From positions 62,001 through 126,000 of the forward strand of contig JAFWIO010000076.1 of the NCBI GenBank assembly GCA_017514785.1: DNA of 64,000 nt, read 5' to 3'. Positions 63,625 through 64,000 of this stretch are shown here, piece by piece (the stretch's first letter is position 1; each line of letters opens with the position of its first letter). The translations under genes and the position numbers were made by a program. A model generated the notes under the pieces. That model was given only the letters and a program-made list of their open reading frames with translations. It ran no database searches and was not told the origin of the DNA. Source of the DNA: Eubacterium sp. GTDB taxonomy: Bacteria > Bacillota > Clostridia > Lachnospirales > Lachnospiraceae.

Positions 63625-64000
63625 TGATATATCATTTTATTATTAATGGAAAAAGTGGAAAAGATAACAAGTCTCTCGTGGAAACAAAAATCAGAGAGGC
63701 TTGTTTTAAGCGTAAAATAAATTACGACATTACATATACCGAAAGGCCTAGCGATGCAAAAAGAATAGCAGAAGAATTTCCAGATGAGGAGTGTGTAATC
63801 TTTTCTGTCGGCGGTGATGGAAATTTAAACGATACTCTAAACGGAATAGTTGGAAGCAATAATAAGATTCTAGCTAATATTCCAGCTGGCAGTGGAAATG
63901 ATTTTTCTAGAACACTAATGAAACTAGATGATGGGATTCACAGTGTTGATATTGGTTCAATTAACCATAGATATTTTATAAATGTTGCTTGTGTGGGACT
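63624..64000 (+). CDS. Diacylglycerol kinase-family lipid kinase, N-terminal part (cut by window end)
   Basis: Open to the window end; 125 residues seen from ATG 63624, which overlaps the hisF stop (TAATG). [13 protein letters not shown] at the start, the nucleotide motif VGGDGNLNDTLNG (family GGDGT) and IPAGSGNDFSRTL (family GTxNDFA) identify the DagK/YegS catalytic domain. Could phosphorylate diacylglycerol or another lipid; the C-terminal half is outside the window. Confidence 0.88.
   Translation, partial: MIYHFIINGKSGKDNKSLVETKIREACFKRKINYDITYTERPSDAKRIAEEFPDEECVIFSVGGDGNLNDTLNGIVGSNNKILANIPAGSGNDFSRTLMKLDDGIHSVDIGSINHRYFINVACVG

Noticed and set aside
1..64000. Prophage, integrated element or genomic island boundaries
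   Set aside because: No integrase, transposase, tRNA-end attachment site or shift into phage genes; even the accessory cluster at 32641-43266 has no mobility gene.

Overview
The window is a contiguous low-GC Firmicutes chromosome segment. The sequence supports a Clostridia assignment, most likely Lachnospiraceae: strong AGGAGG-type ribosome sites, a priA-def-fmt-rsmB-rlmN-stp-prkC-rsgA-rpe housekeeping block, PASTA kinase, FtsL/DivIB-type division proteins, AddAB instead of RecBCD, a fused AroD-AroK, and several secreted proteins with proline/threonine linkers and very lysine-rich FN3-like tails. No phage, insertion sequence, CRISPR array, tRNA or rRNA was seen.

Layout. 1-3944: 3' end of ftsK, then the one-carbon genes fhs and folD. 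3956-15709: the priA to rpe block (replication restart, formyl-Met cycle, rRNA methylation, Ser/Thr phosphosignalling, ribosome assembly GTPase), with a GT-C-like membrane protein inserted after fmt. 15724-18449: a lipoprotein, ychF and lgt. 18600-28295: a dcw (division and cell wall) cluster, mraZ-rsmH-ftsL-ftsI-mraY-murD-ftsW-ftsQ, then ftsZ on its own promoter; mraZ is preceded by four TGGTA boxes spaced exactly 10 bp. 28333-32595: nrdR, a YqeG-type HAD phosphatase, aroE (minus strand), aroDK and efp.

32641-43266 is the accessory region: seven consecutive secreted proteins. Three carry GH128-type (beta-1,3-glucanase) catalytic cores and four carry beta-sandwich, carbohydrate-binding-like modules. 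All seven end in a basic, lysine-rich FN3-like domain that could hold them to the cell wall. I read this as an extracellular glucan-binding and glucan-degrading array.

43326-64000 is mostly core again: a lysine riboswitch controlling dapA-dapB, nadE (its glutaminase domain seems to lack the catalytic Cys), a membrane-anchored protein of unknown function, azlC-azlD, addB-addA with an S66 peptidase, two OmpR-type two-component systems on either side of ssrA (tmRNA), hisH-hisF, and the start of a diacylglycerol-kinase-family gene cut by the window end.

Most unusual non-coding signals: (1) two hairpins flanking aroE share an identical 19-nt loop in opposite orientation but have different, fully paired stems, and one of them lies between divergent promoters where no terminator is needed; (2) an aroE promoter whose -10 is so close to the ATG that the mRNA should be leaderless; (3) the phased MraZ boxes, with a second weaker set upstream; (4) inverted repeats overlapping the promoters of ssrA, the second response regulator and the first GH128 gene.
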